Shown here: positions 42,139 to 51,340 of the stretch, one piece after another | Layout of the letters: each line of letters opens with the position of its first letter | Position numbering within the stretch: the first letter of the stretch is position 1 | Notes under the pieces: generated by a model | Seen by the model: the letters and a program-made list of their open reading frames with translations, nothing else | What the model was told of the DNA's origin: nothing | Database searches by the model: none | Program-made: the position numbers and the translations under genes | From: Streptomyces lomondensis | GTDB taxonomy: Bacteria; Actinomycetota; Actinomycetes; Streptomycetales; Streptomycetaceae | Direction of reading: 5' to 3' | DNA length: 64,000 bases | NCBI RefSeq assembly: GCF_014651035.1 | Contig: NZ_BMWC01000005.1 | Location: 434,001 to 498,000, forward strand

Positions 42139-43229
42139 CAGCGGCCCTTCGCGAGGTCGCGGAGCAGCAGTTCGACGAGCTTACGCCCGTCACCGTCAGC
42201 CTGGAAACCACCCGCGGTAGTCATCTGGACAGCGTTGAGCAACTGGTCGAGGGAGTGGACGCCGCCCGCCTGGACCCGCTGGACGAACAGGTCGACGAGG
42301 TCTTCGGTGCCTCGCGGCCGGAGCCCCAAGTGCCCTTCCACCATGGCCAGTAGTTGCTCCCGGGTGGGGGTGTGCATCTCCATCGGCAGGCAGCGGCGGC
42401 GGAAGGCGGCGGGGAATTCCCGCTCCCCGTTGCTGGTGATCACCACGACCGGGAACTCCCGGCACTCGACCCGGCCGCCCCGCACGACGGCCCGGCCTCC
42501 CGGGTCACTGGTGTGCACGCTCGCCGTGTCGGCGGCGTCGCGCACCAGCTCCGGCACCTCATAGCTTCCATTCTCCAGAACGTGCAACAGGTCGTTCGGC
42601 AGGTCGATGTCGCTTTTGTCGAGTTCGTCGACGAGAAGCGCTCGGGGCCGCGCGTAGGGCAGCAGGGCCGTGCCCAGCGGCCCCAGTGTAATGAACTCGC
42701 CTATAACCGGCGCAAGTTGACGATCTTTTGACATGGTCGAGGAGTTGACGTTCTGTTCGTTGTCTTCGAACACCGGGTCTGTCCGTGCCGCGTCGCGCAG
42801 TCCCGCCTGCCAGGCGGCGATGGCCTGGGCGCGGCCCATGGCGTCGTGGACGTACAGGCCGTCGCGGAGGCTGGTACGGCTCACGATGTTCCACTCGAGT
42901 ACCCGGCCGAGCCCCAGCTCACGCGATATCAGGTAGGCCAGCGTCGACTTGCCGACCCCGGGAGGGCCGGTGATCAGCAGCGGGCGGCGCAGCAGCAGGG
43001 CGGCGTTGACCGTCTCGATCTGCTCGTCGTCGAGTTGGGGTGTGAGGCCGCCGGGTCCGAGGCGGCGCAGCGCGGCCTCGGCGTCGTCCGGGGGCGGGGC
43101 CTCGACGGGGCCGCCGCGGAACCTCCGCCAGGGCGGCGGGTCCGGCAGCGCGGGTGGGGCGTCCTGCGGGCGTCCGGTGGCGTGGAAGACGCGCCAGTCG
43201 TCCGCGGCCGTCCGTTCCTGTGCGCTCAT
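42138..43229 (-). CDS. MoxR-type AAA ATPase of the VMAP ternary system
   Basis: 363 residues from ATG 43229 with CAGGAGG seven bases upstream; the longer frame to 43331 is not needed. Motifs: Walker A LLITGPPGVGKSTLAYLI, Walker B RALLVDELDKSDIDLPNDLL, sensor 1 VVITSNGEREFPAAFRRRCL with the arginine finger, and a C-terminal lid. The insertion EDNEQNVNSSTMSKD is unusual, of lower GC and with rarer codons. MoxR ATPases act with vWA proteins to remodel partners. Here it lies between VMAP and the vWA-like NTPase gene, giving the three components of the described VMAP-MoxR-vWA arrangement. Confidence 0.88.
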   Translation of the reverse strand: MSAQERTAADDWRVFHATGRPQDAPPALPDPPPWRRFRGGPVEAPPPDDAEAALRRLGPGGLTPQLDDEQIETVNAALLLRRPLLITGPPGVGKSTLAYLISRELGLGRVLEWNIVSRTSLRDGLYVHDAMGRAQAIAAWQAGLRDAARTDPVFEDNEQNVNSSTMSKDRQLAPVIGEFITLGPLGTALLPYARPRALLVDELDKSDIDLPNDLLHVLENGSYEVPELVRDAADTASVHTSDPGGRAVVRGGRVECREFPVVVITSNGEREFPAAFRRRCLPMEMHTPTREQLLAMVEGHLGLRPRGTEDLVDLFVQRVQAGGVHSLDQLLNAVQMTTAGGFQADGDGRKLVELLLRDLAKGR

Positions 43230-43245
43230 GCCGAAGCCTCCTGGG

Positions 43246-44760
43246 TCAGCTGGCCAGATCGTCTGGGTCGATGGTGTGCAGGTCGACGACTCGAGTGGGG
43301 TCGTCCCACATGAATCCGACATGACGGGCAAGGTACTGGACCGCGTCCTCCGCGCCGCTCTCGGCGTTCAGGCGCATGCGGTGGATGACGGAAGGCAGCT
43401 GGACGGGCATCGCGACGGCCGCGAAGACCGCGGTCACCACTTCGCGCCTCTCCTCTATGAACACACCTCTGCGATCCCAGACGGCCAGCCCGATCCCCTC
43501 CGCGATCGCCGCTTTGAGTGCCTCCAGGGCCGGCGCCCCGGTCGGCGCGTCCAACAGCACCGCCGTACTTCTTTCCCCGGCGAGCGCGATCTGCCACGCG
43601 CGCAGCCGCCGGGCGTCCGCCTCTCTCCAGGCGTGCACCGTGATCCCATGCTGCTTCAGAGCCGCCCAACGCCGCTGCCACTGCTGCCGGACCACGGCAT
43701 TGTCCGTACGCATCCGCTCAAGACTGCGTAGATGCACCCCGTACCGCAGACCGAGCGGAGTGGGCTCACCGTCGCCTATGGCGAACGTCAACCCCGCCAC
43801 ATCGTGGTTCATCAGGTCGTACGGAAGGAGGAACTCTATGTACGCAGGCGGTTCCTGGAGGGGGCCCGCGTCCGGCTCGCGGGGCACCAGCCAGAGCTGG
43901 GTGCCGCGCCGGAGGGCCTGGTCCACCGCTCGGCCGAGGTCGTCCAGAGGGATCGTGTCCGGCTCGCCGGGGCGCGGGTCCCAGCGGCCCGGGGTCGCGT
44001 TCGTCCAGGTCCGCACGACCACGTCCGGGCTGCCGTCCCGGGCCGGTTCGACGGCGACGACGAGGGTGCGCGGGATGTCGGGCGACCACACCACCGCGGC
44101 GCGTCTCTCCCGGCGCCGCGCCACCTGCGCGGTCAGGCCGGCGCGCCCGGCCCAGTCGTCGACCCATGCGGTCAGCGCGAGGCGGTGTTCGACGGTCCGG
44201 GCGAGACGGGCCGCGTGATCGAGGAGGAGGACGACGGGCGGCAGGCCGTCCTCCTGCACGTTCCATTCGAGGAGGTGCGCGAAGAGCTGCTCGGGGGTGA
44301 GTCCGTCGGGGAGGTCGAGGCCCACGAGTTCCTCGGCCAGCCCGTCCCGTAAGCGGGCGGCGGGCAGGTCGCCGCGGGCGAGCGCGACGCGGGCGCCCTT
44401 CTCGTCCTCCCTGGACAGCGGCCCGGCCAGGGCGGGGGCGGGGGCGATCAGCCGGGCGAGCTCGTCTCCGGCCGGGGCGCCTTCGAGGATGCGGACCACG
44501 CCGACGAGTACGTGTTCCCCGCCTGCCTCGCTCAGCGCGGCGGTCACCATACTCACCACGTCTTCGCGGAGCCTGACGCCGCGTATGTCCACCCGCCGCC
44601 GGAGCTGGCCCCCCAGCAGGCCGGCGAACTGCACCCGGCTCGGCGCGTCCTCCACGCAGCCCAGTTCGCACAGGACCTCGGTGAGCTGTAACAGCAGCTC
44701 GAAGTCCGGCTGACGTCCTGATTCGCCGCCGGAACCGCCTGGCGCCGCACCTGTCTGCAC
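43246..44760 (-). CDS. VMAP protein with N-terminal effector-associated domain
   Basis: 504 residues, GTG after AGGGGGAAAG. Residues 18-103 (DFELLLQLTEVLCELG, REDVVSMVTAALSEAGGEH, RILEGAPAGDELARL) form an effector-associated domain like the one on the caspase of this locus. The rest is a VMAP-C-like beta-rich region (VVWSPDIPRTLVVAVEPA, YIEFLLPYDLMNHDV, then LGLRYGVHLRSLERM and a C-terminal LLDAPTGAPALEALKAAIAEGIGLAVWDRRG). VMAP bridges MoxR and vWA components in conflict systems. It is first in the operon; 156 bases separate it from the RNA-repair genes. Confidence is high for the locus type, moderate for domain borders. Confidence 0.75.
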   Translation of the reverse strand: MQTGAAPGGSGGESGRQPDFELLLQLTEVLCELGCVEDAPSRVQFAGLLGGQLRRRVDIRGVRLREDVVSMVTAALSEAGGEHVLVGVVRILEGAPAGDELARLIAPAPALAGPLSREDEKGARVALARGDLPAARLRDGLAEELVGLDLPDGLTPEQLFAHLLEWNVQEDGLPPVVLLLDHAARLARTVEHRLALTAWVDDWAGRAGLTAQVARRRERRAAVVWSPDIPRTLVVAVEPARDGSPDVVVRTWTNATPGRWDPRPGEPDTIPLDDLGRAVDQALRRGTQLWLVPREPDAGPLQEPPAYIEFLLPYDLMNHDVAGLTFAIGDGEPTPLGLRYGVHLRSLERMRTDNAVVRQQWQRRWAALKQHGITVHAWREADARRLRAWQIALAGERSTAVLLDAPTGAPALEALKAAIAEGIGLAVWDRRGVFIEERREVVTAVFAAVAMPVQLPSVIHRMRLNAESGAEDAVQYLARHVGFMWDDPTRVVDLHTIDPDDLAS

Positions 44761-44916
44761 CGACTTTCCCCCTGAGTCGGTTCACCTGCCTGACCGACCA
44801 GCGAAGTTAGCACGGCAACCAACGGTTAACCAGGGACGAATGGGACCGGAAGGACGACGTCCGGCCAGGAGCGCCCCAGGCGGGACAAGCCTGGCCGGAA
44901 CTGTTCGGCGTCCGGC

Positions 44917-47481
44917 TCACAGCCTCGGGTCGACCGGCTCCGACTCCAGGGCCAGGACGCCGAAGACGGCCTCGTGGACGCGCCACAGCGGCTCACCCTC
45001 GGCCAGCCGGTCCAGGGCCTCCAGACCGAGCGCGTACTCGCGGATCGCCAGCGACCGCTTGTGGTTGAGGAAGCGCGAGCGCAGACGGGCCAGGTTCTCC
45101 GGGCGGGTGTACTCGGGGCCGTAGATGATCCGCAGGTACTCCCGGCCGCGGCACTTGATGCCGGGCTGGACCAGGCGGCCCTGGGTGTCGCGGACCAGTG
45201 CGCCGACCGGCTTGACGACCATGCCCTCGCCGCCGCGGCCGGTCATCTCCAGCCACCAGTCGACGCCGGCCCGCACCGACTCCGGGTCGCCGGTGTCGAC
45301 GTAGAGCCGGCGGGTGGTCTGGAGCAGGCCGCTGCCGTCGTGCTCGACGAGCCGGTCGAGCAGGGGGAGCTGCTCGTCGTGCGGCAGGCCCGCCAGGCTG
45401 CGGCCCTGGACCGCGAGGATCTGGAACGGTGCCAGGCGGACGCCGTCCAGGCCGTCCGTGGTCCAGCAGTAGCGGCGGTAGGCCTCGGTGAACGCGGCGG
45501 CGTCGGCGGCCCGTTCGCCGGTGCGGGCCAGCAGGCCGGAGACGTCCACGCCCCGGTCCGCCGCGCCCCGCAGGGCGGCCAGCGCCTTTGGGAGCACCGC
45601 GCCGGACGCGGCGCCCACGGCGGCGTACTGGGACCGCAGCAGCCCGGACGCCTTCAGCGACCAGGGCATCAACTCCGCGTCCAGCAGCAGCCAGTCCGTC
45701 TCCAGCTCGTCCCACAGGCCTGCCTCGCCGATCGCCGTGCGCACCCGGCCGAGAATCTCCTCGGTGAGGGCGTCGTCGTCGAGGAACGGGCGGCCGGTGC
45801 GGGTGTAGAGGGAGCCGGTGGGGCCGTCCACACCGAAGCGCTTGGCAGCCGTCTCGGCGTCGCGGCACACCAGGGCCACCGCCCGCGAGCCCATGTGCTT
45901 CTCCTCGCACACGACCCGGGCGACACCGTCCGCCGCGTACTGGGCGAAGGCCTCGGCCGGGTGCTCCAGGAAGTGTTCATCAGCGGCTCCGCCGCGGGCG
46001 TCGACGTGACTCGTGGCCGTCGGCGCCATCGTCGGCGGGAGGTACGGCAGCAGCCGCGGGTCCACCGCGAAACGGCTCATGACCTCCAGGGCCGCCGCCG
46101 CGTTCTCCTCGCGGATCGAGATCCGGCCCTGGTGCCGGGTCTCCACGACCCGGCGGCCCTGTACGTCGGCCAGGTCCAGCGGGCGGCCGTCGTGCCCGCC
46201 GGGTGCCTCGGTGCGCAGCGGCTTCAGCGGCTCGTACCAGACCCGCTCGGCCGGTACGTCGACCAGCTCGCGCTCCGGCCAGCGCAGCGCGGTGAGCTTG
46301 CCGCCGAAGACGGCGCCGGTGTCCAGGCAGATGGTGTTGTTGAGCCAGGTGGCCTCCGGGACCGGGGTGTGGCCGTAGACGACCGCCGCCCGGCCCCGGT
46401 ACTCCTCCGCCCACGGGTAGCGCACCGGCAGGCCGAACTCGTCGGTCTCGCCGGTCGTGTCGCCGTAGAGGGCGTGGCTGCGGACCCGGCCGGAGGTGCG
46501 GCCGTGGTACTTCTCGGGCAGACCGGCGTGGCAGACCACCAGCCGGCCGCCGTCGAGGACGTAGTGGCTGACGAGGCCGTCGAGGAACTCCCGTACCTCG
46601 GCGAGGAACTCCTCGCTCTCGCCCGCCATCTGCTCGATGGTCTCGGCCAGGCCGTGGGTGTGCTGGACCTTGCGGCCGCGCAGGTAGCGGCCGTACTTGT
46701 TCTCGTGGTTGCCGGGCACGCACAGGGCGTTGCCGGACTTCACCATCGCCATCACGCGGCGCAGCACGCCCGGGCTGTCCGGGCCGCGGTCGACGAGGTC
46801 GCCGACGAAGACGGCCGTACGGCCCTCCGGGTGGACGCCGTCGACGTAGCCCAGCTTGCCCAGCAGCGCCTCCAGTTCGGCGGCGCAGCCGTGGATGTCG
46901 CCGACGATGTCGAACGGGCCGGTGAGGTGGGTCAGGTCGTTGAAGCGCTTCTCGGTGACGACCGAGGCGTGCTCGGCCTCGTCCACGCCCCGCAGGATGT
47001 GCACCTTGCGGAAGCCCTCGCGCTCCAGGTGCCTGAGGGAGCGGCGGAGTTCGCGTATGTGGCGCTGGATGACCCGGCGCGGCATGTCCGCGCGGTCGGT
47101 GCGGGCCGCGTTGCGCTCGGCGCACACCTCCTCGGGCACGTCGAGGACGATGGCGATCGGCAGCACGTCGTACTTCCGGGCCAGGTCGACCAGCTGGCGG
47201 CGGGCGTCGGACTGCACGCTGGTCGCGTCCACGACCGTGCGGCGGCCGGCGGCCAGGCGCTTGCCCGCGATGTAGTGCAGGACGTCGAAGGCGTCCGTGG
47301 TGGCGCTCTGGTCGTTCTCGTCGTCCGAGACGAGACCGCGGCAGAAGTCGGACGAGATGACCTCGGTGGGCTTGAAGTGCCTGCGGGCGAAGGTGGACTT
47401 GCCGGAGCCGGACGCCCCGATCAGCACCACCAGGGACAGGTCGGTGACGGGCAGCACGCGCCCCTGCTGTACGTCGGTCAT
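44917..47481 (-). CDS. pnkp: Polynucleotide kinase-phosphatase-adenylyltransferase of RNA repair
   Basis: 854 residues from ATG 47481, overlapping hen1 by 4 bases (ATGA). Three modules: 5'-kinase with P-loop IGASGSGKST (21-30) and a helical lid; central metallophosphatase with VGDIHG, GDLVDRGPDS, GNHENK and YGHTP; and a C-terminal adenylyltransferase with nucleotidyl lysine in CEEKHMGSRA and later motif EGMVVKP. The enzyme heals 2',3'-cyclic phosphate and 5'-OH ends of broken RNA and, with Hen1, seals them. About 850 residues is standard. It lies next to a probable conflict system, whose nuclease damage it could mend, though no RNase is seen there. Confidence 0.95.
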   Translation of the reverse strand: MTDVQQGRVLPVTDLSLVVLIGASGSGKSTFARRHFKPTEVISSDFCRGLVSDDENDQSATTDAFDVLHYIAGKRLAAGRRTVVDATSVQSDARRQLVDLARKYDVLPIAIVLDVPEEVCAERNAARTDRADMPRRVIQRHIRELRRSLRHLEREGFRKVHILRGVDEAEHASVVTEKRFNDLTHLTGPFDIVGDIHGCAAELEALLGKLGYVDGVHPEGRTAVFVGDLVDRGPDSPGVLRRVMAMVKSGNALCVPGNHENKYGRYLRGRKVQHTHGLAETIEQMAGESEEFLAEVREFLDGLVSHYVLDGGRLVVCHAGLPEKYHGRTSGRVRSHALYGDTTGETDEFGLPVRYPWAEEYRGRAAVVYGHTPVPEATWLNNTICLDTGAVFGGKLTALRWPERELVDVPAERVWYEPLKPLRTEAPGGHDGRPLDLADVQGRRVVETRHQGRISIREENAAAALEVMSRFAVDPRLLPYLPPTMAPTATSHVDARGGAADEHFLEHPAEAFAQYAADGVARVVCEEKHMGSRAVALVCRDAETAAKRFGVDGPTGSLYTRTGRPFLDDDALTEEILGRVRTAIGEAGLWDELETDWLLLDAELMPWSLKASGLLRSQYAAVGAASGAVLPKALAALRGAADRGVDVSGLLARTGERAADAAAFTEAYRRYCWTTDGLDGVRLAPFQILAVQGRSLAGLPHDEQLPLLDRLVEHDGSGLLQTTRRLYVDTGDPESVRAGVDWWLEMTGRGGEGMVVKPVGALVRDTQGRLVQPGIKCRGREYLRIIYGPEYTRPENLARLRSRFLNHKRSLAIREYALGLEALDRLAEGEPLWRVHEAVFGVLALESEPVDPRL

Positions 47482-48941
47482 GCCGCCTTCGCCTCCTTCG
47501 GGGTGGTGATCGTGAACACGGCCATCTGGGTGGGCGGCCCCACCTCGGGGTCGTCGGGGCCGACGGGGGCGAACTCGACGCCGTAGCCGTGCCGTTCGGC
47601 CACCGCCTCCGCCCAGGACCGGAACTCGGCGCGGGTCCACTCGAAGCGGTGGTCGCCGTGCCGGACGTGGCCGGCCGGGAGGGACTCCCAGCGGACGTTG
47701 TACTCGACGTTCGGGGTGGTCACGAGGACCGTGCGCGGCCGGGCCGAGCCGAACACGGCGTACTCCAGGGCGGGCAGCCGGGGCAGGTCGAGGTGCTCGA
47801 TCACCTCGCTGAGCACGGCCGCGTCGTAGCCCTTGAGCCGGACGTCGGTGTAGGCGAGCGAGCCCTGGAAGAGCGTGACGCGGGACGCCTGCCGTTCGCC
47901 CATGCGGTCGAGCTTCAGCCGCCGGGAGGCGATGGTGAGCGCGCGCATCGACACGTCGACGCCGACGATCTCGGTGAACGCCGGGTCCTTGAGCAGCGTC
48001 TGCACCAACTGGCCCTGGCCGCAGCCGAGATCGAGCACCCGGGCGGCACCGGATTGCCGCAGCGCCGTGACGATCGCCTCGCGGCGCTGCACCGCCAGCG
48101 GGGTCGGCTTCTCCTCGGTCTCGGTCTCCGCCTCGACCGCGTTGTCGATCTCCTCGACCTCGCTGTCGTCCGCCTCCGCGAGCCGCACCAGTTCCAGCCG
48201 CTCCGTCGCCGCACGGGTCAGCGACCAGCGGCGCGAGAGGTAGCGGCTGGTGATCAGCTTCTGCTCCGGGTGGCCGGGCAGCCAGCCCTCACCGGCGCGC
48301 AGCAGCTTGTCGACCTCGTCGGGGGCGACCCAGTAGTGCTTGGCGTCGTCCAGGACCGGGAGCAGGACGTAGAGGTGGCGCAGGGCCTCGGCGAGGGTGA
48401 GCCCGGTCGATTCCAGGACGAGGCGCACGTACCGCGAGTCGCCCCACTCGGGGAACTCGGTGTCCAGCGGAACGGGTTCGGCGGTGACCGTCCAGCCGAG
48501 CGGCTCGAAGAGCTTCCGTACGAGGTCGGGGCCGCCGCGGGCGGGCAGCGCGGGCACCTCGATCCGCAGCGGCCTGGCCTGACCGGGGAGTTCCGGACGG
48601 GCGTTGCAGACGCCCTTCATCGCGCTGGAGAAGACGTTGCTCAGCGCCACGGCGAGCAGGGAGGAGGCCGCGTAGGGGCGGTCGTTGACGTACTGCGCGA
48701 GGGCCGCGTCCGGGGCGCCGCCGCGGCCCTTGCCCTTGGCGCGCCGGACCAGTGCCACCGCGTCGACCTCCAGCAGCAGCGCCGCCGTGCAGCGCTCGGC
48801 GTCCGCCTCGGGGTAGAGGACGTGGGCCGTGCCGTAGGAGGTGGAGAACGCCTGGGCCTTGTCGGGATGCTTGTGCAGCAGGTAGCCGAGGTCGGTGGCG
48901 GGGCGCTCCGGGGTGCCGGTGGTGGTGAGGGTCAGGAACAC
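47478..48941 (-). CDS. hen1: Hen1 3'-terminal RNA ribose 2'-O-methyltransferase
   Basis: 487 residues from GTG 48941; the frame runs on to 49163 but the upstream part overlaps the divergent promoter. The N-terminal half (VFLTLTTTGTPERPATDLGYLLHKHP) is the bacterial Hen1 domain that activates Pnkp ligase. The C-terminal methyltransferase has ARVLDLGCGQGQLV, and metal ligands in SEVIEHLD and RHGDHRFEW that set the Mn-dependent 2'-O-methylation of the 3' end. An acidic linker (EVEEIDNAVEAETETEE) joins them. Methylation before sealing makes the repaired RNA immune to further cutting. It is the first gene of the two-gene repair operon. Confidence 0.95.
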   Translation of the reverse strand: MFLTLTTTGTPERPATDLGYLLHKHPDKAQAFSTSYGTAHVLYPEADAERCTAALLLEVDAVALVRRAKGKGRGGAPDAALAQYVNDRPYAASSLLAVALSNVFSSAMKGVCNARPELPGQARPLRIEVPALPARGGPDLVRKLFEPLGWTVTAEPVPLDTEFPEWGDSRYVRLVLESTGLTLAEALRHLYVLLPVLDDAKHYWVAPDEVDKLLRAGEGWLPGHPEQKLITSRYLSRRWSLTRAATERLELVRLAEADDSEVEEIDNAVEAETETEEKPTPLAVQRREAIVTALRQSGAARVLDLGCGQGQLVQTLLKDPAFTEIVGVDVSMRALTIASRRLKLDRMGERQASRVTLFQGSLAYTDVRLKGYDAAVLSEVIEHLDLPRLPALEYAVFGSARPRTVLVTTPNVEYNVRWESLPAGHVRHGDHRFEWTRAEFRSWAEAVAERHGYGVEFAPVGPDDPEVGPPTQMAVFTITTPKEAKAA

Positions 48942-49105
48942 GGTGGGTCGACCTCGATCAGTGGTCTGAACTGCGGATACGCCCACCGTACAGAGCGGGC
49001 ACCGGCAGCACCCGGGAATTTTCGCTAGCCTCCCGATCGACCGGGCGTTCGAGGGACATTCGGAGAGGGCGCCCACCCACGCACGCGGAGATGCGGAGGC
49101 CTCAC

Positions 49106-49924
49106 GTGACAGATGCCGGGACCAGCGCGGGACACATCGACACCGGCAAACCTCACTCTGCACGCATGTACGACTACTACCTCGGTGGGAAGGACAACTA
49201 TCCGGTCGACGCGGCAGCGGCCGAGCAGGTGATGTCCCTCTTCCCCGCCGCCAGGGAAATGGCGCGGACCAACCGCTTGTTCATGCACCGCGCCTCCCGG
49301 CTGCTGGCCGAGCGGGGCGTCCGGCAGTTCCTCGACATCGGAACCGGCATACCGACCGAGCCGAACCTCCACCAGATCGTCCAGGAGATCGCCCCGCAGG
49401 TCCGGGTGGTGTACGCGGACAACGACCCGATCGTCCTCCGGCACGCCCAGGCCCTGCTGCACAGCACGCCGGAGGGCAAGACCGCCTACGTCCACGGCGA
49501 CGTACGGGAACCCGGAAAGATCATCGCGGCGGCACGGGAGACCCTCGACTTCACCCAGCCGATCGCCCTGTCGCTCGTGGCCCTGCTGCACCTGGTCGAG
49601 GACGCGGACGAGCCCGGCCGGATCGTCCGCACGCTTCTCGAAACCCTGCCGTCCGGAAGCTACTTGACGCTCTCCCACGCGACGGGCGACTTCGACCCGG
49701 AGACCTGGGAGCGGGTCGTCGAGGTCTACCGCAAGGGCGGGACGGCGGCGCAGGTGCGCACCCGCGCCGAGTTCACCGAGTTCTTCACGGGTCTCGAACT
49801 GGTGGAGCCCGGTGTGGTACTGGCCGAGCGGTGGCACCCCGAACTCGGCGCACGGCGGGAGGGCGCCGGCGACGGACCGCCCGAGGAGATGCCCCTCTAC
49901 GTGGCGGTCGGCCGCAAGCCGTGA
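49106..49924 (+). CDS. SAM-dependent methyltransferase, DUF574/Methyltransf_19 type
   Basis: 272 residues. The GTG at 49106 sits 6 bases after GGAGG; the ATG at 49091 lies within that ribosome site and is rejected. Family signature: HSARMYDYYLGGKDNYPVD, FMHRASRLLAERGVRQFLDIGTGIPT, VVYADNDPIVLRHAQAL. These are expanded in Streptomyces, have a deep SAM-dependent fold and mostly lack known substrates. Some sit by regulators or in BldB/WhiJ-type signalling loci. It is divergent from hen1 across about 165 bases. Confidence 0.88.
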   Translation: MTDAGTSAGHIDTGKPHSARMYDYYLGGKDNYPVDAAAAEQVMSLFPAAREMARTNRLFMHRASRLLAERGVRQFLDIGTGIPTEPNLHQIVQEIAPQVRVVYADNDPIVLRHAQALLHSTPEGKTAYVHGDVREPGKIIAAARETLDFTQPIALSLVALLHLVEDADEPGRIVRTLLETLPSGSYLTLSHATGDFDPETWERVVEVYRKGGTAAQVRTRAEFTEFFTGLELVEPGVVLAERWHPELGARREGAGDGPPEEMPLYVAVGRKP

Positions 49925-49992
49925 CGGCCCGTCCGGCGGACCGGGCTGCACGGCCCGGTCCGCCGGACGGTCGTGTCATGCGGCCGTCGCCG

Positions 49993-50913
49993 TCAGGACA
50001 GCTGCGACTGCACCTGGGAGGAGATCAGCTCCAGGTGGTCGAGATCGTCCAGGTCGAGGACCTGGAGGTAGATGCGGCGGGAGCCGATCTCGGCGTAGCG
50101 GCCGATCTTGTCGACGACCTCGGCCGGGGAGCCGGCCAGGCCGTTGAGCTTCAGCTCGTCGACCTCGCGGCCGATCGCGTCGGCCCGGCGGGCGACCTCC
50201 TGGTCGTCCCGGCCGACGCAGACGACGAGGGCGTTGGAGTACGTCAGCTCGTCCGGGCGGCCCGCCTCCTCGGCGGCGGCGCGCACCCGGCCGAACTGGC
50301 GCTCGCTGTCCTCGACGGAGGCGAACGGCATGTTGAACTCGTCGGCGTACCGCGCGGCGAGGCGCGGGGTGCGGGTCGGGCCGTGGCCGCCGACGAGCAC
50401 GGGAATCTTGTCCTGCGCGGGCTTGGGCAGCGCGGGCGAGTTCGTCAGGTCGTAGTAGGTGCCGTGGAAGTCGAACGTCTTGCCCGGCTCCGTCGCCCAC
50501 AGGCCGGTGACGATCTCCAGCTGTTCCTCGAGGCGGGCGAACTTCTCCTTGGGGAAGGGGATGCCGTAGGCCTTGTGCTCCTCCTCGAACCAGCCGGCGC
50601 CGAGGCCCAGTTCGACCCGGCCGCCGGACATCTGGTCGACCTGCGCGACCTGGATGGCGAGCACGCCGGGCAGCCGGAAGGTGCCGGCGGTCATCAGGGT
50701 GCCGAGCCGGATGCGCTTGGTCTCACGGGCGAGTCCGGCCAGGGTGATCCAGGCGTCGGTGGGGCCGGGCAGGCCGTCCACGTTGCCCATGCGGAGATAG
50801 TGGTCAGAGCGGAAGAATGCGTCGAATCCGAGGTCTTCCGTGGCCTTGGCCACGGTGAGCAGAGTGTCATAGGTGGCGCCCTGCTGGGGCTCGGTGAAGA
50901 TGCGAAGATCCAT
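49993..50913 (-). CDS. LLM-class F420-dependent oxidoreductase
   Basis: 306 residues from ATG 50913; the frame extends to 50967 without support. Luciferase-like monooxygenase features: MDLRIFTEPQQGATYDTLLTVA, FRSDHYL, LGTLMTAG, GRVELGLGAGWFEEEH and KIPVLVGGHGPTRTPRLAARYADEF. The family reduces or oxidises diverse substrates using F420H2 (sometimes FMNH2). It is monocistronic, convergent with the methyltransferase gene. Nothing close by indicates the substrate. Confidence 0.88.
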   Translation of the reverse strand: MDLRIFTEPQQGATYDTLLTVAKATEDLGFDAFFRSDHYLRMGNVDGLPGPTDAWITLAGLARETKRIRLGTLMTAGTFRLPGVLAIQVAQVDQMSGGRVELGLGAGWFEEEHKAYGIPFPKEKFARLEEQLEIVTGLWATEPGKTFDFHGTYYDLTNSPALPKPAQDKIPVLVGGHGPTRTPRLAARYADEFNMPFASVEDSERQFGRVRAAAEEAGRPDELTYSNALVVCVGRDDQEVARRADAIGREVDELKLNGLAGSPAEVVDKIGRYAEIGSRRIYLQVLDLDDLDHLELISSQVQSQLS

Positions 50914-51152
50914 GCTTCCATCCTGCACGCCGGGGAGCGGCACGACGAGATCGGTCCCCCGTCCCACCCGGTCCCCGGTCGGGTGAAATTACGTCAATAC
51001 CGCGAGTCCCGCGTGACCGGGCCAGTGACCGCCCCCCGCGGTGATCGTTGGCTCGGGCGGAGCCGGAGCCCCCGGCTTCCGCACCGGCCGCTGACCGCCG
51101 GGGCGTCACCCGCGTCGGCCTCCCCGGGGGGCCAGGGGCCGAGGAGGCCGTC

Positions 51153-51326
51153 ATGTCCGAAGAGACCGTGCCGCAGCAGGGCGGGACCGGGCAGCCGAAA
51201 GGGCTGTTGCAGCAGATGGAGGAGCTGATGGCGGCGTTGAACGCGGACCTGTCGGCGTTGGACGCGGATCTTCAGGCGGCGGGGGATGCCGGCCGGGGAT
51301 CGGCGGAGGAGAGCCAGGCCGGCTGA
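51153..51326 (+). CDS. Small helical protein of unknown function
   Basis: 57 residues, ATG seven bases after GAGGAGG. The middle (GLLQQMEELMAALNADLSALDADLQAAG) is a leucine-zipper-like amphipathic helix, probably a short coiled coil; the ends are Gly/Gln/Ser-rich and disordered. No signal or membrane segment. It could be a small adaptor. It ends just before the first minisatellite. The strong ribosome site and coding bias support it being a gene; family not recognised. Confidence 0.6.
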   Translation: MSEETVPQQGGTGQPKGLLQQMEELMAALNADLSALDADLQAAGDAGRGSAEESQAG

Positions 51327-51340
51327 GGCCTGCCCGGGGG

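Noticed and set aside
40271..42211. 646-codon Arg/Pro-rich frame within the NB-ARC/TPR gene
   Set aside because: Typical out-of-frame shadow; the overlapping frame contains vWA-like and ATPase motifs.
44761..44916. RNase or toxin gene linking the VMAP operon and Hen1-Pnkp
   Set aside because: The 156-base gap has no open frame with a start and coding bias; it appears to be promoter sequence.
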